Positions 18,851 to 29,049 of a DNA stretch of 58,480 bases are shown here, one piece after another. This DNA is from Streptomyces corallincola (lineage in GTDB: Bacteria; Actinomycetota; Actinomycetes; Streptomycetales; Streptomycetaceae), in contig NZ_JAHRXF010000041.1 in the NCBI RefSeq assembly GCF_019104725.1, positions 1 through 58,480 of the forward strand, in the 5' to 3' direction. The first letter of the stretch is position 1. Each line of letters begins with the position of its first letter. The notes under the pieces were generated by a model. It had not been told where the DNA came from, did not search any database, and saw only the letters and a program-made list of their open reading frames with translations. A program made the translations under genes and the position numbers.

Positions 18851-18981
18851 AGGGCCGACAGCAGGGTGACAGACCGGCAGGCGGGTCCGGGCGGGCCTCG
18901 GGGCGCCTACAGGGCGGCGGAACTCGGCGCGTCAAGGCGGTCGCACCTCCGCGTGTTTCGGTGACTCCGCCGCCCCCGCTC

Positions 18982-20676
18982 TCAGCTCTCCGTGCACGCC
19001 TCCTCCGTGCCGTCCGCCTTCGCCCCGGCCTCCGGGTCCGCCTTGGCCATAGTCGGGCGGGAACGGGCGCTCCCTTCGCTCTGGGGGCGCGGGTGCGGGG
19101 GTCGGCGGCGGGCGGTCTCGGTGCGCGGGGCGCTGTCGCCGGACTCCAGGGTCCGGGGGCGACGGCGGCGCCGGGTGCTGGTGGACGGGGGCCGGGATTC
19201 GGTGGTGGCGTTGGTCGGCATCGGGGGCGTCTCGGGCGCCGTGGACGCCTGGAGTGCCGTGGGCTGGCGGGGAATGGAAACGTGTTCCGGCACGGCTGTC
19301 CGGGCGGCGTGTGCCAGGCCGTCTCCGCGCGGCCCCGAGGGACGTCGCCCGCCCTTCGGGTCGGCGCGTTCGGCGCGCAGGCAGCGGCGGACGGACTCCG
19401 GGTCGAGACCCTCGTTGCAGGCTTGGTGGAGCAGGCGGGCGAAGAGGTAGTCCGGGTCGGCGCCCAGGGCCATCGCCAGGGCTTCGCGGGCCTCCAGTTC
19501 GTCGCCGCTGGACCAGGCGACCCAGCCCGCGAGGGTGAGCGGCGCGGCGGCGTGTTCGCGGTACGGGCCGACGCAGCGGCGGGCCAGAGCACGCCAGAGC
19601 CTGAGCGCGGGGGCGGCCTCGTCGCCCTCCATCCAGCCTGCCGCGCGGTCGCGGGTGGTGCGGTCCTGGAGGCCGAGGATGAGCGTGGCGGCCTCGTCGT
19701 GGGCGAGGATCTCGTCGTCGCGCCGGTCGGCCGCGAGGGTGCCGGGCACCGGTGTAGCGGCGGCGAACCTGCGGATGACGCGTTCGGCGAGGCCGAGGGT
19801 CTGCTCGGCCACCTCCTCGCGGGCGGCGTCGTCCAGGATGCGCGGCACCAGGGACATCCCGGCCGCGTCGAGCGCCACCTCCTGGGCGAGGGCGGCGCTC
19901 GTCTCCCAGGGCTGGAGCCGGGCGCGCAGTTCGCTCAGAGTGCCGCGCACCTGGATACCGGCGTAGGTGGCCGCCGCCGCGAGCACCGAGGTGCCGGGCA
20001 GGCCCATCGGGGTGCCCTCGCCGGGGCAGCAGCTCTCGTTGACGCAGCAGTACGACCAGAAGCGGCCGTCGGAGACGCAGAGCGCCTCGATCACCGGGAC
20101 GCCGAGCTCGCCGCACTCGGTGCGCAGCAGGCCGATCAGCGGCTCCAGCCGGAGCTTGATGTCCCGGCCGGTCTCGGCGGGGCCGGGCTCCCGGCAGACG
20201 TAGGCCACCATGCGCTGCGGGCGGCGGCCCCGGCGTTCGCTGCCCCGGATCAGCCCGCGGGCCAGTTGCCGCGCGGCCTCCGGCCAGTCGTCCGGGCCCG
20301 CCGGAATGCCGAGGCGTGCCCGTCCGCCGAACCGGCCGCGTCCGTCCCGGTCGCTCAGGGCGACCAGTACGACGCTGTCCTCCGGGCGGTATCCGAGGAG
20401 GTAGGGCAGCGCGTCGGCCAGTTCGGCCGGGGTGCGCAGGGTGACCTGGGTGTCGTGCGCGGCCGTCTCGTCCAGCGGGTCCGGGAGCGGACCGGCGTCC
20501 ACTCCCGTGGTCACGCCCGCGCCCGCGTTCCCTCCTCCGCCCTCCGGTCCGTCCGGCCCCTCCGGGCGGTCGTTCCCCGGTGGCTGGTGGAGGCCGTAGA
20601 AGTCGTCTGGGAAGGGCGAGTTGTGCGGGTTCTCGGAGTTGTCGAACGGTTCGGTCGTTTCGCTGTGATTCGTCAT
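18982..20676 (-). CDS. DUF4192 domain protein
   Basis: This 564-residue protein begins with an acidic, Gly/Pro-rich segment of about 75 residues, followed by the DUF4192 region: TQVTLRTPAELADALPYLLG, RPEDSVVLVALSD, and later VSDGRFWSYCCVNESCCPGE with a Cys cluster that could bind metal. The C-terminal 150 residues are low-complexity and rich in Pro, Arg and Thr. The family is widespread in actinobacteria and has no assigned function. The ATG at 20676 (TNHSETTEPF) is chosen by composition; the open frame continues 21 codons upstream. It lies 179 bp downstream of the recQ-like gene on the same strand, so cotranscription is possible. Confidence 0.8.
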   Translation of the reverse strand: MTNHSETTEPFDNSENPHNSPFPDDFYGLHQPPGNDRPEGPDGPEGGGGNAGAGVTTGVDAGPLPDPLDETAAHDTQVTLRTPAELADALPYLLGYRPEDSVVLVALSDRDGRGRFGGRARLGIPAGPDDWPEAARQLARGLIRGSERRGRRPQRMVAYVCREPGPAETGRDIKLRLEPLIGLLRTECGELGVPVIEALCVSDGRFWSYCCVNESCCPGEGTPMGLPGTSVLAAAATYAGIQVRGTLSELRARLQPWETSAALAQEVALDAAGMSLVPRILDDAAREEVAEQTLGLAERVIRRFAAATPVPGTLAADRRDDEILAHDEAATLILGLQDRTTRDRAAGWMEGDEAAPALRLWRALARRCVGPYREHAAAPLTLAGWVAWSSGDELEAREALAMALGADPDYLFARLLHQACNEGLDPESVRRCLRAERADPKGGRRPSGPRGDGLAHAARTAVPEHVSIPRQPTALQASTAPETPPMPTNATTESRPPSTSTRRRRRPRTLESGDSAPRTETARRRPPHPRPQSEGSARSRPTMAKADPEAGAKADGTEEACTES

Positions 20677-20855
20677 GCCCAGACGATCTCGCAGATCAAG
20701 AAATCCTGCTCGACCCTGTGGATAACTCAGGTCAGGCACACGACAAGCGACCTCCGAGGCCGACTCGCCACGACCCCGGCCCAGGCACTTCGCCCCACCT
20801 GACCAGGCGCTTCACTCCACCCGGCCGAACGCGTCCCTTCCCCTGCCTGGGCGCC

Positions 20856-23015
<2,160 letters not shown>

Positions 23016-23373
23016 GTCCCCATGCAACCCGATGGCACTGACAATCGGCCATCTCACGCAGCGTGACCGCCGCAGGTCGGGATGGTACGGGGGCGCTCGC
23101 CGGGTACGCGGTACGCGCCCCTGTCAGGGCTGTTCCAGGGCTGTCCCGGGGTCGCTCAGGCGTCGAACGGCGAGCTCGGGGTAGGGATATAAGCCTCGCA
23201 CCACCTGATAAGCACCGGTGGTCCCAATTGCTCGTTGCCGCATCCGAGTTCGACAGGAAGAATTGGAGTCCGCTCCCCGCACGGTCGATCCGTGATCCGG
23301 TTGGGCCCTGCTGTGGTGCGCCCCCCGAATCCGACCCTGCCCGCAGTGTGGGCGCGTAGCCGAAGGGAGGAAC
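23016..23373. other. Intergenic region between recQ-like gene and a hypothetical gene
   Basis: This 358-bp region separates divergent genes and must hold both promoters. A less GC-rich patch lies at about 23180-23270. I see no clear -35/-10 pair, no RNA gene and no convincing repeat. Confidence 0.3.
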
Positions 23374-23994
23374 GTGACCTTCGGATTCGCCTCGTCCTCG
23401 GCGGCCCCGGTGCCGGCCTCCGCCTCCGACGCCTCCGCCGGCCGTCTGCTCGAACCCGCGGAATGGGCGGCTGCCGGAATTCCCCTGCTGAGCAACCCCC
23501 GTGAGGTCGTCAGCGGGCTGCACGCCCGGCATGTGCCACGTCCGTCCACGGCGGTCGTGGCGGTGCTCGACCATGAGGAACGGCTCTGCGCCAGCGCCTC
23601 GTTCACCCGGCGCGCGGCGACCGCCGACGGCTGGATGTTCCGCAACGCCCTGCTCGACCAGTTGCGCCGGATCATCCCGCACGACCTGCGGCGCCGTACC
23701 CCGGTCCGTACCGCCGTCCTGCTCTACTGCCGTGACGGCCAGTCGGGTTGGACGGCGGAGGACGGTGCCTGGATGTGGGGGCTGCGGGACGCCTGCACGC
23801 TGCATGGGCTGCGCTGTGGGGCGTACATCACCCTCACGGAGGACGGCTGGCAGGTGCTGGGCGAGGGGCGTGGCGGGCGCCGCCCGAACGCGCACTCCCG
23901 GCCGGAGCCGTTCGCTTTGTCGGAGGCCCCGCCACTGGCACCCCGCACCGGCGGACCGGTCTCGGAAGTGCTGCGGCGGGCCGCCGCACGGTGA
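23374..23994 (+). CDS. Protein of unknown function, 206 residues
   Basis: I do not recognise a named domain. The protein looks cytoplasmic, with a central region (HARHVPRPSTAVVAVLDHEE, WMFRNALLDQLRRIIPHDLR, RTAVLLYCRDGQSGWTAEDG) that reads as alternating strand and helix, and a Pro/Arg-rich tail. GGGAGG lies three bases before the GTG start, a strong site, and codon use is typical of the host. Similar proteins occur in Streptomyces as conserved hypotheticals, as far as I recall. It stands alone, divergent from the recQ-like gene. Confidence 0.8.
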   Translation: MTFGFASSSAAPVPASASDASAGRLLEPAEWAAAGIPLLSNPREVVSGLHARHVPRPSTAVVAVLDHEERLCASASFTRRAATADGWMFRNALLDQLRRIIPHDLRRRTPVRTAVLLYCRDGQSGWTAEDGAWMWGLRDACTLHGLRCGAYITLTEDGWQVLGEGRGGRRPNAHSRPEPFALSEAPPLAPRTGGPVSEVLRRAAAR

Positions 23995-24355
23995 ACCGCC
24001 GTGGCGGCCGGGCGCGTTCGACGGCCCCGCGCAGCCCGGTCCGGGCCGGTCGGTACGGGGCGGCACGCGCGGTACGCCCCCGGGGCACACCGCGCGAACG
24101 GCCTCCGGCGACGGGAACTCCGCCGCCGCATGGTTCGTTCACCCTCCGGACGAACGATTGACCAGCCCGATAGAGCAACCCGGTCGGCCGACCTGTCGGC
24201 CAACCCCGCCGACCATCAGTCGAACCAACCGAACACCGGCCGGAGGACCGACCGGCCACCGATCAACGAACCAGACGGACACCGACCGACGTACCCGCCG
24301 GGGACCGACCGTGGACCGGCCGGTCAACCGGCCGGTGTGCCGGGCCGGGGACCGT
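23995..24355. other. Repeat-rich intergenic region
   Basis: This 361-bp stretch is filled with short variations of ACCGACCGG and AACCGGCC, most densely at 24180-24340. Open frames cross it on both strands, but their residues simply reflect the repeats. It lies between convergent genes. Confidence 0.5.
24315..24336 (-). terminator. Duplicated 10-bp palindrome, terminator-like
   Basis: ACCGGCCGGT occurs at 24315-24324 and again at 24327-24336. Each copy is self-complementary and the two can also pair with each other. They start about 20 bases after the stop of the leftward gene. Confidence 0.45.
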
Positions 24356-25003
24356 TCAGACCCCGGCGCCCAGCACCGAGTTGATGATCTGCGGGTCGCC
24401 GCAGACGATCAGCAGGGCACCGGCCCGCGTGTGGGCCGCCGAGAGGGCGGTCACGGCGGCCTCGGCCGGGCCGCCGTTGACGGCGACGACGACCACCGGG
24501 CGGGTCGCGGCACGGGAGGCGACGGCGGCGTCCGCGTAGAAGACGTCGTCACCGCCGTCGTGCTGCGCCCAGTAGGACGCGTCACCGAAGGACAGCTCGT
24601 GCTCGGCCCACGGGTGCAGGGCGCCGGTGGTGATCACCAGCACCTCTCCGGGGGCGCGACCGGTGTCGAGCAGCAGGTCGAGCGCCTCCTCGGCGGCGTC
24701 GAGGGCACCCTCGGCCGACGCGGGGACGAGCTGGATCTGCGGGGCCGCCGGGGCGGCGACGGCCGGACCCGAGGGGCCCGGCTGGGCCGGGACCGTGTCG
24801 CGCTGCGCACGCTGCGCCGGAGGCGTCGGCCGGGCGGGGCCGGGGCGTCCGGGGCGCGGCGGAGCCGCGGGACGGGGACCGGGTACGGGGCGAGGGGTCG
24901 GTGCGGTGCGGCCGTTGGACGGCGCGGTGCGGGGACCCTGGGCACTCTCGTGAATCTGAGGCTCCTCGGGAATGAGAGGCATGAGCTGATTTTTATCAAA
25001 CAT
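24356..25003 (-). CDS. Protein of unknown function with Pro-rich N-terminal half
   Basis: This 215-residue protein has a disordered segment rich in Pro, Arg and Ala (about residues 15-95) and a compact C-terminal domain of about 110 residues (EALDLLLDTGRAPGEVLVIT, GDASYWAQHDGGDDVFYADA, RPVVVVAVNGG, AGALLIVCGDPQIIN) with the rhythm of an alpha/beta domain. I cannot name it. Its gene follows rnhB on the same strand after 47 bp, so they may be cotranscribed. The ATG at 25003 begins an AT-rich run of codons; an in-frame ATG at 24982 is an alternative and neither has a strong ribosome binding site. Confidence 0.75.
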   Translation of the reverse strand: MFDKNQLMPLIPEEPQIHESAQGPRTAPSNGRTAPTPRPVPGPRPAAPPRPGRPGPARPTPPAQRAQRDTVPAQPGPSGPAVAAPAAPQIQLVPASAEGALDAAEEALDLLLDTGRAPGEVLVITTGALHPWAEHELSFGDASYWAQHDGGDDVFYADAAVASRAATRPVVVVAVNGGPAEAAVTALSAAHTRAGALLIVCGDPQIINSVLGAGV

Positions 25004-25050
25004 TGGTGCGGTACGGATGACCGGGTGGCACATCAGTCCGAACGGGACGG

Positions 25051-25752
25051 TCAGAAATCGAAGCCGAGTTGGCCCTCGATCACCGGAACGTTTCCCTCCG
25101 CCGGATCACGGACCTTCTTGAGATGCCGCCACCGGGGCAGCGCATCAAGATACGCCCATGACAGGCGGTGGTAGGGGGTGGGGCCCCGCTCCAGGAGCGC
25201 GGCCTTGTGCACGGGCGACGGATACCCGGCGTTGTCGGCGAATCCGAAGTCGGTGTGGTCGGCGCCCAGTTCGGCCATCATCCCGTCGCGGTGGACCTTG
25301 GCGATCACCGAGGCGGCGGCCACGGCCACGCACGACTGGTCGCCCTTGATGACCGTGCGGACCTGCCAGGGGGCGCCGAGGTAGTCGTGCTTGCCGTCGA
25401 GGATCACCGCGTCGGGCCGCTCAGGCAGCGCCTCCAGGGCGCGTACGGCGGCGAGCCGCAGGGCGGCGGTCATGCCCAGGGCGTCGATCTCCTCGTGCGA
25501 GGCGTGCCCCAGGGCGTAGGCCGTCACCCATGAGCGCAGTGTTCCCGCGAGTTGGGTACGCCGCTTGACGGTGATGAGTTTCGAGTCGGTGAGGCCCTCG
25601 GGGGGCCGACGCAGTCCGGTGACGGCCGCGCAGACGGTGACGGGTCCGGCCCAGGCTCCCCGCCCCACCTCGTCAACACCGGCAATTATCTTCGCCCCGG
25701 TCGTGGCGCGCAGGGAGCGCTCCACGGTGTGGGTGGGTGGTTCGTACGGCAT
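25051..25752 (-). CDS. rnhB: Ribonuclease HII
   Basis: This 233-residue enzyme cleaves RNA in RNA-DNA hybrids and starts removal of ribonucleotides from DNA. The catalytic acidic residues are visible: GVDEVGRGAWAGP near residue 25 (Asp-Glu pair), DAVILDGKHDYLG (third Asp) and SCVAVAAASVIAKVHRDGMM, the family's conserved helix with the fourth acidic residue near AELGADH. The length is usual for an RNase HII with a short extra tail (VPVIEGQLGFDF). It lies upstream of an uncharacterised gene on the same strand. Confidence 0.95.
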   Translation of the reverse strand: MPYEPPTHTVERSLRATTGAKIIAGVDEVGRGAWAGPVTVCAAVTGLRRPPEGLTDSKLITVKRRTQLAGTLRSWVTAYALGHASHEEIDALGMTAALRLAAVRALEALPERPDAVILDGKHDYLGAPWQVRTVIKGDQSCVAVAAASVIAKVHRDGMMAELGADHTDFGFADNAGYPSPVHKAALLERGPTPYHRLSWAYLDALPRWRHLKKVRDPAEGNVPVIEGQLGFDF

Positions 25753-25887
25753 GGCGGGTCTAGGTTACGCCGCTCGGACGGCCGCGCGACACCCCGGTCC
25801 GGGATGTTTGCCGCGGCACGGCCGCAGAAGGCGCGTGTCGGCTCGCGGAGGGCGCTTCCGGCACGGTCGGAGGCGCCTCGGCGGAGG

Positions 25888-26823
25888 TCAGCGCGGGGTG
25901 TCCGGGAGCGTCCAGTCCGGCAGCGCCTCGGTGCGCGCGGTCCAGGACTGCGGGGGTGCTCCGGCCGGGCTCCCCGCGAGGATGCCGCCGACGATGGCGC
26001 AGGTGGTGTCCACGTCGCCGCCCGCCCGCGCGGTCGTCCAGAACGCCGTCTCGTAGTCGCCGAGGGAGCGCGCGGCGGACCACAGGGCGAAGGGGACGGT
26101 GTCGTGGGCGCTGGTGCGGCGGCCGTTGCCGAGGACGGCGGCGACAGTGCTGGTGTCGTCGTAGTCGAGCATGTCGCGGGCGCGGCGCAGGCCCGCGCCG
26201 ACGGCGCTCCTGGGGACGAGGGCGACGACGCCGTCGAGCAGCGCCCGCGGGGTGGGCGGTCCGCCGGGTGCGGCGGCGAGCGCGGCAGCGGCGGCGACGG
26301 CCATCGCGCCGACCACGGCCTCGCGGTGCTGGTGGGTGGGGTAGGCGGAGATCTCGGCCTGGTGGGTGGCCTGTTCGGGGTCGTCGGCGTACCAGGCGCC
26401 GAGCGGGGCGATGCGCATGGCGGCGCCGTTGCCCCAGGAGCCCTGGCCGTGGAACAGGGCTGCGGAGAGTTCGCGCCAGTCGCCGCCCTCGCGGACCAGG
26501 CGGAGCAGCCGGTTGACCGCCGGGCCGTAGCCCCGGTCGAAGTCGTGGCGCACGGCGAAGGAGCGGGCCAGCGCGTCCTGGTCGATCCGGTGGTGCGTGG
26601 CGAGGACGGCCACGACCGAGCAGGCCATCTCGGTGTCGTCGGTCCACTGCCAGGTGCCCTCGGGCAGTTCGCGGCGCCTGAGCAGCGGGAGGTTGGCGGG
26701 GACGAAGAACTGGGAGCCGAGGGCGTCCCCGACGGAGAGGCCGCGAAGGGCGGCGAGGGCGCGCTCCAGGCGGCCGGTGAGGGCCCCGGAGGAGGGGCCG
26801 GAGGAAGCGGGATCGGTGGTCAT
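25888..26823 (-). CDS. ADP-ribosylglycohydrolase family protein
   Basis: This 311-residue protein matches the ADP-ribosylglycohydrolase (DraG/ARH) fold. The metal and substrate motifs are GLSVGDALGSQF near residue 40, WQWTDDTEMACSV near 60 (Thr-Asp-Asp metal ligands), GNGAAMRIAPLGAWY near 145 and GGDVDTTCAIVGGI near 280 (Asp-x-Asp-Thr). Such enzymes remove ADP-ribose from proteins or hydrolyse related ADP-ribosyl compounds. It follows a histidine phosphatase gene after 10 bp, so the two are likely cotranscribed. The ATG at 26823 was chosen; a GTG six codons upstream overlaps the previous gene. Confidence 0.9.
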   Translation of the reverse strand: MTTDPASSGPSSGALTGRLERALAALRGLSVGDALGSQFFVPANLPLLRRRELPEGTWQWTDDTEMACSVVAVLATHHRIDQDALARSFAVRHDFDRGYGPAVNRLLRLVREGGDWRELSAALFHGQGSWGNGAAMRIAPLGAWYADDPEQATHQAEISAYPTHQHREAVVGAMAVAAAAALAAAPGGPPTPRALLDGVVALVPRSAVGAGLRRARDMLDYDDTSTVAAVLGNGRRTSAHDTVPFALWSAARSLGDYETAFWTTARAGGDVDTTCAIVGGILAGSPAGAPPQSWTARTEALPDWTLPDTPR

Positions 26824-26833
26824 CGCGGGCAGC

Positions 26834-27493
26834 CTATCCACCCGTCCAGTGCGGAACCGGGTCCCGCCAGCTGGCGAAGGGCCGGTCCAGGGTGTATCGG
26901 TCGTCGTCGCCGAGGACGAGCATCCGCATCTCGGCGTTGTCCGGGTTGGACAGCGACTCGAACTCCGCGACCGTCCAGTGGAACCAGCGCATGCAGAACA
27001 GGCGCATGGCGAGGCCGTGGGTGACGATCAGGACGTTCGGCGGGTGGTCGGGGTCCTCGAAGCTGCGGAACAGGCTCTCCAGGAAGCCCCCGACGCGGTC
27101 GTACACATCGGCGCCCGACTCGCCCTGCGGGAAGCGGAAGAAGAAGTGCCCGTACGCGTCCCGGTACGCCTTCTGGAGCCGTACGTCGTCGCGGTCCTGC
27201 CAGTTGCCCCAGTCCTGCTCGCGCAGCCGGGGTTCCTCACGGACCCGTATCCGGTCGGCGTCGAGCCCGAAGGCGTCCAGGGTCTCGTGGGTGCGCCGGT
27301 ACGGGGAGACGTAGACGCTGACCCGTTCCCGGCCGAAGACCTCGCGGAGTGTCTTCCCGGTCTCCTCGGCCTGCCTCCGCCCGAGGTCGGTGAGGGCGAG
27401 AGCGTGGTCGGGCTCCCGTTCGTACACGGTGTCGTCGATGTTTCCCGTGGATTCGCCGTGCCGGACGAGGACGATGCGCCGAGGTCGTGCCAT
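26834..27493 (-). CDS. Histidine phosphatase family protein (phosphoglycerate mutase-like)
   Basis: This 219-residue protein has the RHG motif VLVRHGESTGN at its N-terminus (phosphoacceptor His near residue 11), LTDLGRRQAEETG, the catalytic RRTHETLDAF arginine region and VLIVTHGLAMRLF with the second His near 160. These mark the histidine phosphatase superfamily. Substrate cannot be predicted; members act on sugar phosphates, nucleotides or phosphoproteins. It lies 10 bp upstream of the ADP-ribosylglycohydrolase gene. Confidence 0.92.
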   Translation of the reverse strand: MARPRRIVLVRHGESTGNIDDTVYEREPDHALALTDLGRRQAEETGKTLREVFGRERVSVYVSPYRRTHETLDAFGLDADRIRVREEPRLREQDWGNWQDRDDVRLQKAYRDAYGHFFFRFPQGESGADVYDRVGGFLESLFRSFEDPDHPPNVLIVTHGLAMRLFCMRWFHWTVAEFESLSNPDNAEMRMLVLGDDDRYTLDRPFASWRDPVPHWTGG

Positions 27494-27633
27494 GCCGAAA
27501 CCCTAGATCGAGCGGGGCCGGATCGAGCACTCGTACGGGCCCCATACGGCGTAGGTCACACAAATCCGCCACCGGAAGGCCCCGGCGGGACTGCCGGGCC
27601 GGTCGCGGTCGCCGCGCCGACCGGGGTGCCTTC

Positions 27634-28239
27634 TCAGACGGTCCAGGAGGGCTCCAGCTCCACGATGTCCCCGGAGAGGGCGGCGACGTCCGCCTCGGTC
27701 TGGGCGCGCAGCGCGAGCCGTTCTATCCGCTCGGTGCGGTATTTGCCGTGTTCGGCGGCCGAGCGCCACATGGACAGCACCATGAACTCGTGCGCGGGCG
27801 CCTCGGCGAACATGCCCCGGATCATGCCGGGCGACCCGGCCATCGCGGGGTTCCAGACCTTCTCCTGCATGAGGGTGAAGTGCTCGACGCGCTCCTCGTG
27901 CACCCGGCACAGGGCGACGCGGACGAGGTCGGAGTCGGTGAACCTCGGTTCGAATCCGGTCTTCACGTCGAAGCGGTACTCGAACAGCTTGACCTGCGCG
28001 TCCTTGAACGTACCGGCCTGGGTGGCGGCGAGCCGGTCGTGCGAGCGGGCCATGAAGGAGTCGTAGAAGGCGCGGCTCTCCCAGAAGGCGAAGACGTGCG
28101 CGACACCGGGGCGCTGTCGGCTCCAGCCGCCGCCCTGCCCCCGGAATCCGGGCTCCCCCGGAAGCCCCGCCCATTTCCGCTGCCCCCGCTCGAAACCGCG
28201 GCGGTCCACCACGGTGCAGCGAATCCACTTGACCAGCAC
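27634..28239 (-). CDS. DUF4937 (YdbC-like) domain protein
   Basis: The first 100 residues of this 201-residue protein fit the DUF4937/YdbC pattern: an MLVKWIRCTVVDR start, QRKWAGL-type loop, then HVFAFWESRAFYDSFM. The second half (VALCRVHEERVEHFTLMQEK, FMVLSMWRSAAEHGKYRTER) resembles an antibiotic-biosynthesis monooxygenase-like ferredoxin fold, so the protein may consist of two similar dimeric alpha-beta barrels. Its role is unknown. It is monocistronic, divergent from the TerD gene, 145 bp away. Confidence 0.8.
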   Translation of the reverse strand: MLVKWIRCTVVDRRGFERGQRKWAGLPGEPGFRGQGGGWSRQRPGVAHVFAFWESRAFYDSFMARSHDRLAATQAGTFKDAQVKLFEYRFDVKTGFEPRFTDSDLVRVALCRVHEERVEHFTLMQEKVWNPAMAGSPGMIRGMFAEAPAHEFMVLSMWRSAAEHGKYRTERIERLALRAQTEADVAALSGDIVELEPSWTV

Positions 28240-28384
28240 CGCGCCATCGTAAGGCCCCGCGACGCGGCGGGGTCACGCTCGGCGCCGACGGCCCGCGCAT
28301 GCGCACACCTGTACGTGACACGATGGCCAAGGAGGGCCAGCTCACACGGAGTTGGGCGTTCACTAGGGGTAAGGGGAAAGCCCG

Positions 28385-28918
28385 GTGGCCGGTGTCAGCA
28401 AGGGAATACGCAAGGTCGAGGCGTCCCTGAAGTGGGACCCGAGTCCGGTGGGCGGTCCGCCCACCGACCTCGATCTGGTGGCGGGCACGTACCTGGCGTC
28501 CGATCCGTACGGCGCCCCGGACTATCTGGTGCACTTCGACAGCCGTTCCCCGGACGGCACGATCTTCCTCAACCGGGACAGCACCGACGGCAAGGGCTTC
28601 GGCTGGGACGAGGTGATGACGCTGGAGCTGGAGCGGCTCGCGGAGCGGTACGCACGTGTGGTGGTCGGTGCGGTGATCCAGCAGCAGTCGGCGCCGCGTA
28701 CGTTCTCCGGAGTGCTGAATCCGGCCATGCGGGTCCGCGAGGGCTACACGGTGCTGGCCGAGGACGAGTTCGCCCAGGTCGCCGGTGCCACGGCAGCCGT
28801 ACTCGCCCGCTTCGACCGCGACTCCACCGGTGCCTGGACGTTCCGGCCCGGAGTGCTGGGTTTCCAGGACGATCCGGCCACGTTCACGCGGGTGATGGGC
28901 GGGCTCGGCCGGGACTGA
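28385..28918 (+). CDS. TerD family protein
   Basis: This 177-residue protein belongs to the TerD family: an N-terminal LKWDPSP beta strand, TDLDLVAGTYLAS with calcium-binding acidic residues, HFDSRSPDGTIFLNRDSTDG and the central WDEVMTLELERLAERYARVV helix-strand pattern. TerD proteins bind calcium and are linked to tellurite resistance and stress signalling; Streptomyces carry many paralogues. The GTG start has AGGGGAA upstream. A strong hairpin lies 80 bases after the stop. No other ter genes are adjacent. Confidence 0.93.
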   Translation: MAGVSKGIRKVEASLKWDPSPVGGPPTDLDLVAGTYLASDPYGAPDYLVHFDSRSPDGTIFLNRDSTDGKGFGWDEVMTLELERLAERYARVVVGAVIQQQSAPRTFSGVLNPAMRVREGYTVLAEDEFAQVAGATAAVLARFDRDSTGAWTFRPGVLGFQDDPATFTRVMGGLGRD

Positions 28919-28997
28919 CGCGCGGGGCCCGCCGCACCCGGGCGCGTGCCACCGGAACAGCGCGCCTCCGGAGCAGAGGGACGGGTGCATAGGGACA

Positions 28998-29033
28998 GGT
29001 AAGGGGCGTCGGCCATTGCCGACGCCCCTTACC
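28998..29033. terminator. Bidirectional terminator, 16-bp perfect stem
   Basis: GGTAAGGGGCGTCGGC pairs perfectly with its complement across a CATT loop, between the convergent TerD and nrdJ genes. The ends of the stem give a short A/T-containing tail on either side. Confidence 0.88.
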
Positions 29034-29049
29034 TCACTTCAGCGTGCGA

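Larger units (their letters stand above)
18647..18981. other. Intergenic region with Nudix operator and GC-rich repeats
   Basis: This 335-bp stretch separates the DUF4192 gene from the Nudix gene. It contains the operator-like repeat at 18660-18674 and about two and a third copies of a 44-bp repeat. An open frame on the minus strand continues through it, but its composition is repetitive and I do not call a gene. Confidence 0.5.

Noticed and set aside
24001..24384. Open frames on both strands in the repeat-rich gap
   Set aside because: The residues are simple reflections of ACCGACCGG-type repeats, and the frames overlap each other.
27945..27960. A second GTTCGAATCC-like string
   Set aside because: It lies inside the well-supported DUF4937 gene and has no tRNA fold around it.
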